DNA of 64,000 bases from contig WHTA01000005.1 of NCBI GenBank assembly GCA_009379825.1, positions 62,001-126,000 on the forward strand, written 5' to 3'. This document shows positions 63,671 to 64,000 of this stretch, piece by piece (positions within the stretch are counted from its first letter, which is position 1; the number at the start of each line of letters is the position of its first letter). The position numbers and the translations under genes were made by a program. The notes beneath the pieces were generated by a model. It did no database searches, had not been told where the DNA came from, and saw only the letters and a list, made by a program, of their open reading frames with translations. The stretch comes from Streptosporangiales bacterium (lineage in GTDB: Bacteria; Actinomycetota; Actinomycetes; Streptosporangiales; WHST01).

Positions 63671-64000
63671 GTGGCTGAGCGCAAGGACGCGACAGCAATC
63701 AGCCGGCGGAAGCTGTTGGGTATCGGGGCGGGGGCCGCCGGACTCTTGTTCCTCCCCAGCTGTGGCCGCGGTGGCGGCTCCGGCAACGGGACGTTGACCT
63801 TCCAGACCTTCGGCACTCCGGAGGCCGAGAAGGCTTTCCAGGCCACCATCGACAAGTACATGGCCAAGAACCCGGACGTCACGGTCAAGCTCGACCTCGT
63901 GCCCTTCCCGCAGCATTACCAGACGCTGGACACGCGACTCGCGGCCGGAGAGGGACCCGACCTCGTCCGGATCCAGTACCAGCAGATGGGGCACTACAGC
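63671..64000 (+). CDS. ABC sugar-binding lipoprotein, N-terminal part
   Basis: The gene runs off the window after 110 codons. It begins MAERKDATAISRRKLLGIGAG, a twin-arginine signal, and has a lipobox (LPSC, Cys32). The mature start GTLTFQTFGTPEAEKAFQATIDKYMAKNPDVTVKLDLVPFPQHYQTLDTRLAAGEGPDLVRIQ is a family 1 sugar-binding protein. The GTG at 63671 has GGAAGGA upstream. It is divergent from the sulfatase operon and likely starts the importer that feeds the pathway. Confidence 0.88.
   Translation, partial: MAERKDATAISRRKLLGIGAGAAGLLFLPSCGRGGGSGNGTLTFQTFGTPEAEKAFQATIDKYMAKNPDVTVKLDLVPFPQHYQTLDTRLAAGEGPDLVRIQYQQMGHYS

Overview
The window is GC-rich DNA with GTG/TTG starts, frequent ATGA start/stop overlaps and strong purine-rich ribosome sites. 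Families such as the GAF-ANTAR regulator, the Methyltransf_19 SAM methyltransferase, the GPGG small membrane protein, DUF2784 and a DtxR-type iron box point to a free-living, probably soil, actinomycete. I cannot name a genus. No tRNA, rRNA, CRISPR, integrase or insertion sequence is visible. The region is accessory catabolic chromosome: many transporter/oxidoreductase/regulator modules, each with its own LacI, GntR, RpiR or AraC regulator.

Layout. 1-5.5 kb: tail of an HhH DNA-repair enzyme, an acidic small protein, then a three-gene formate dehydrogenase operon (minus strand). Its catalytic subunit is read through an in-frame UGA (selenocysteine) with a clear bacterial SECIS hairpin. 5.6-12 kb: glycosyltransferase, GAF-ANTAR regulator, phosphoribosyltransferase, transketolase, small hydrolase, DUF2784. 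12-19.7 kb: LacI / MHS symporter / gamma-glutamyltransferase module, then GntR, haloacid-dehalogenase-like and aminotransferase genes and RpiR. 19.7-24.5 kb: methyltransferase, DoxX-like protein, then an amidohydrolase / Rieske / 80-residue orphan / MHS-transporter operon. 24.5-35 kb: a self-regulated operon of LacI, two FAD oxidoreductases, a five-gene peptide-type ABC importer and an SDR, behind tandem TTATGCGCATAA-type operators.

37-50.2 kb: an eleven-gene set in two minus-strand operons flanking a GntR-FCD regulator. It holds two TcuA-like flavoproteins, aconitase-type large and small subunits, a PrpF-type isomerase, two beta-hydroxyacid dehydrogenases, an MBL hydrolase, an LLM oxidoreductase, an aldehyde dehydrogenase and an MHS symporter. 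Both operons have a TTGCATGCAA/T box at the promoter. This is my best candidate for an undescribed pathway, for a branched or tri-carboxylic acid. 50-57 kb: deacetylase, a decayed reductase, an unusual siderophore-interacting-protein/O-methyltransferase fusion behind a perfect 42-bp palindrome containing an iron box, AraC, and a PLP decarboxylase. 57-64 kb: sulfatase, GH36-like glycosidase, IlvD/Edd dehydratase, DapA-family aldolase and SDR, with a divergent sugar-binding protein. This reads as sulfated-galactoside use through a non-phosphorylative sugar-acid route.

Caution: at least seven otherwise intact genes carry single-base frameshifts (near 9954, 20254, 23560, 35204, 38055 with 37957, 53219 and 55577). 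Together they look more like sequence errors than decay. Those genes are annotated across the shift, with the lesion stated.
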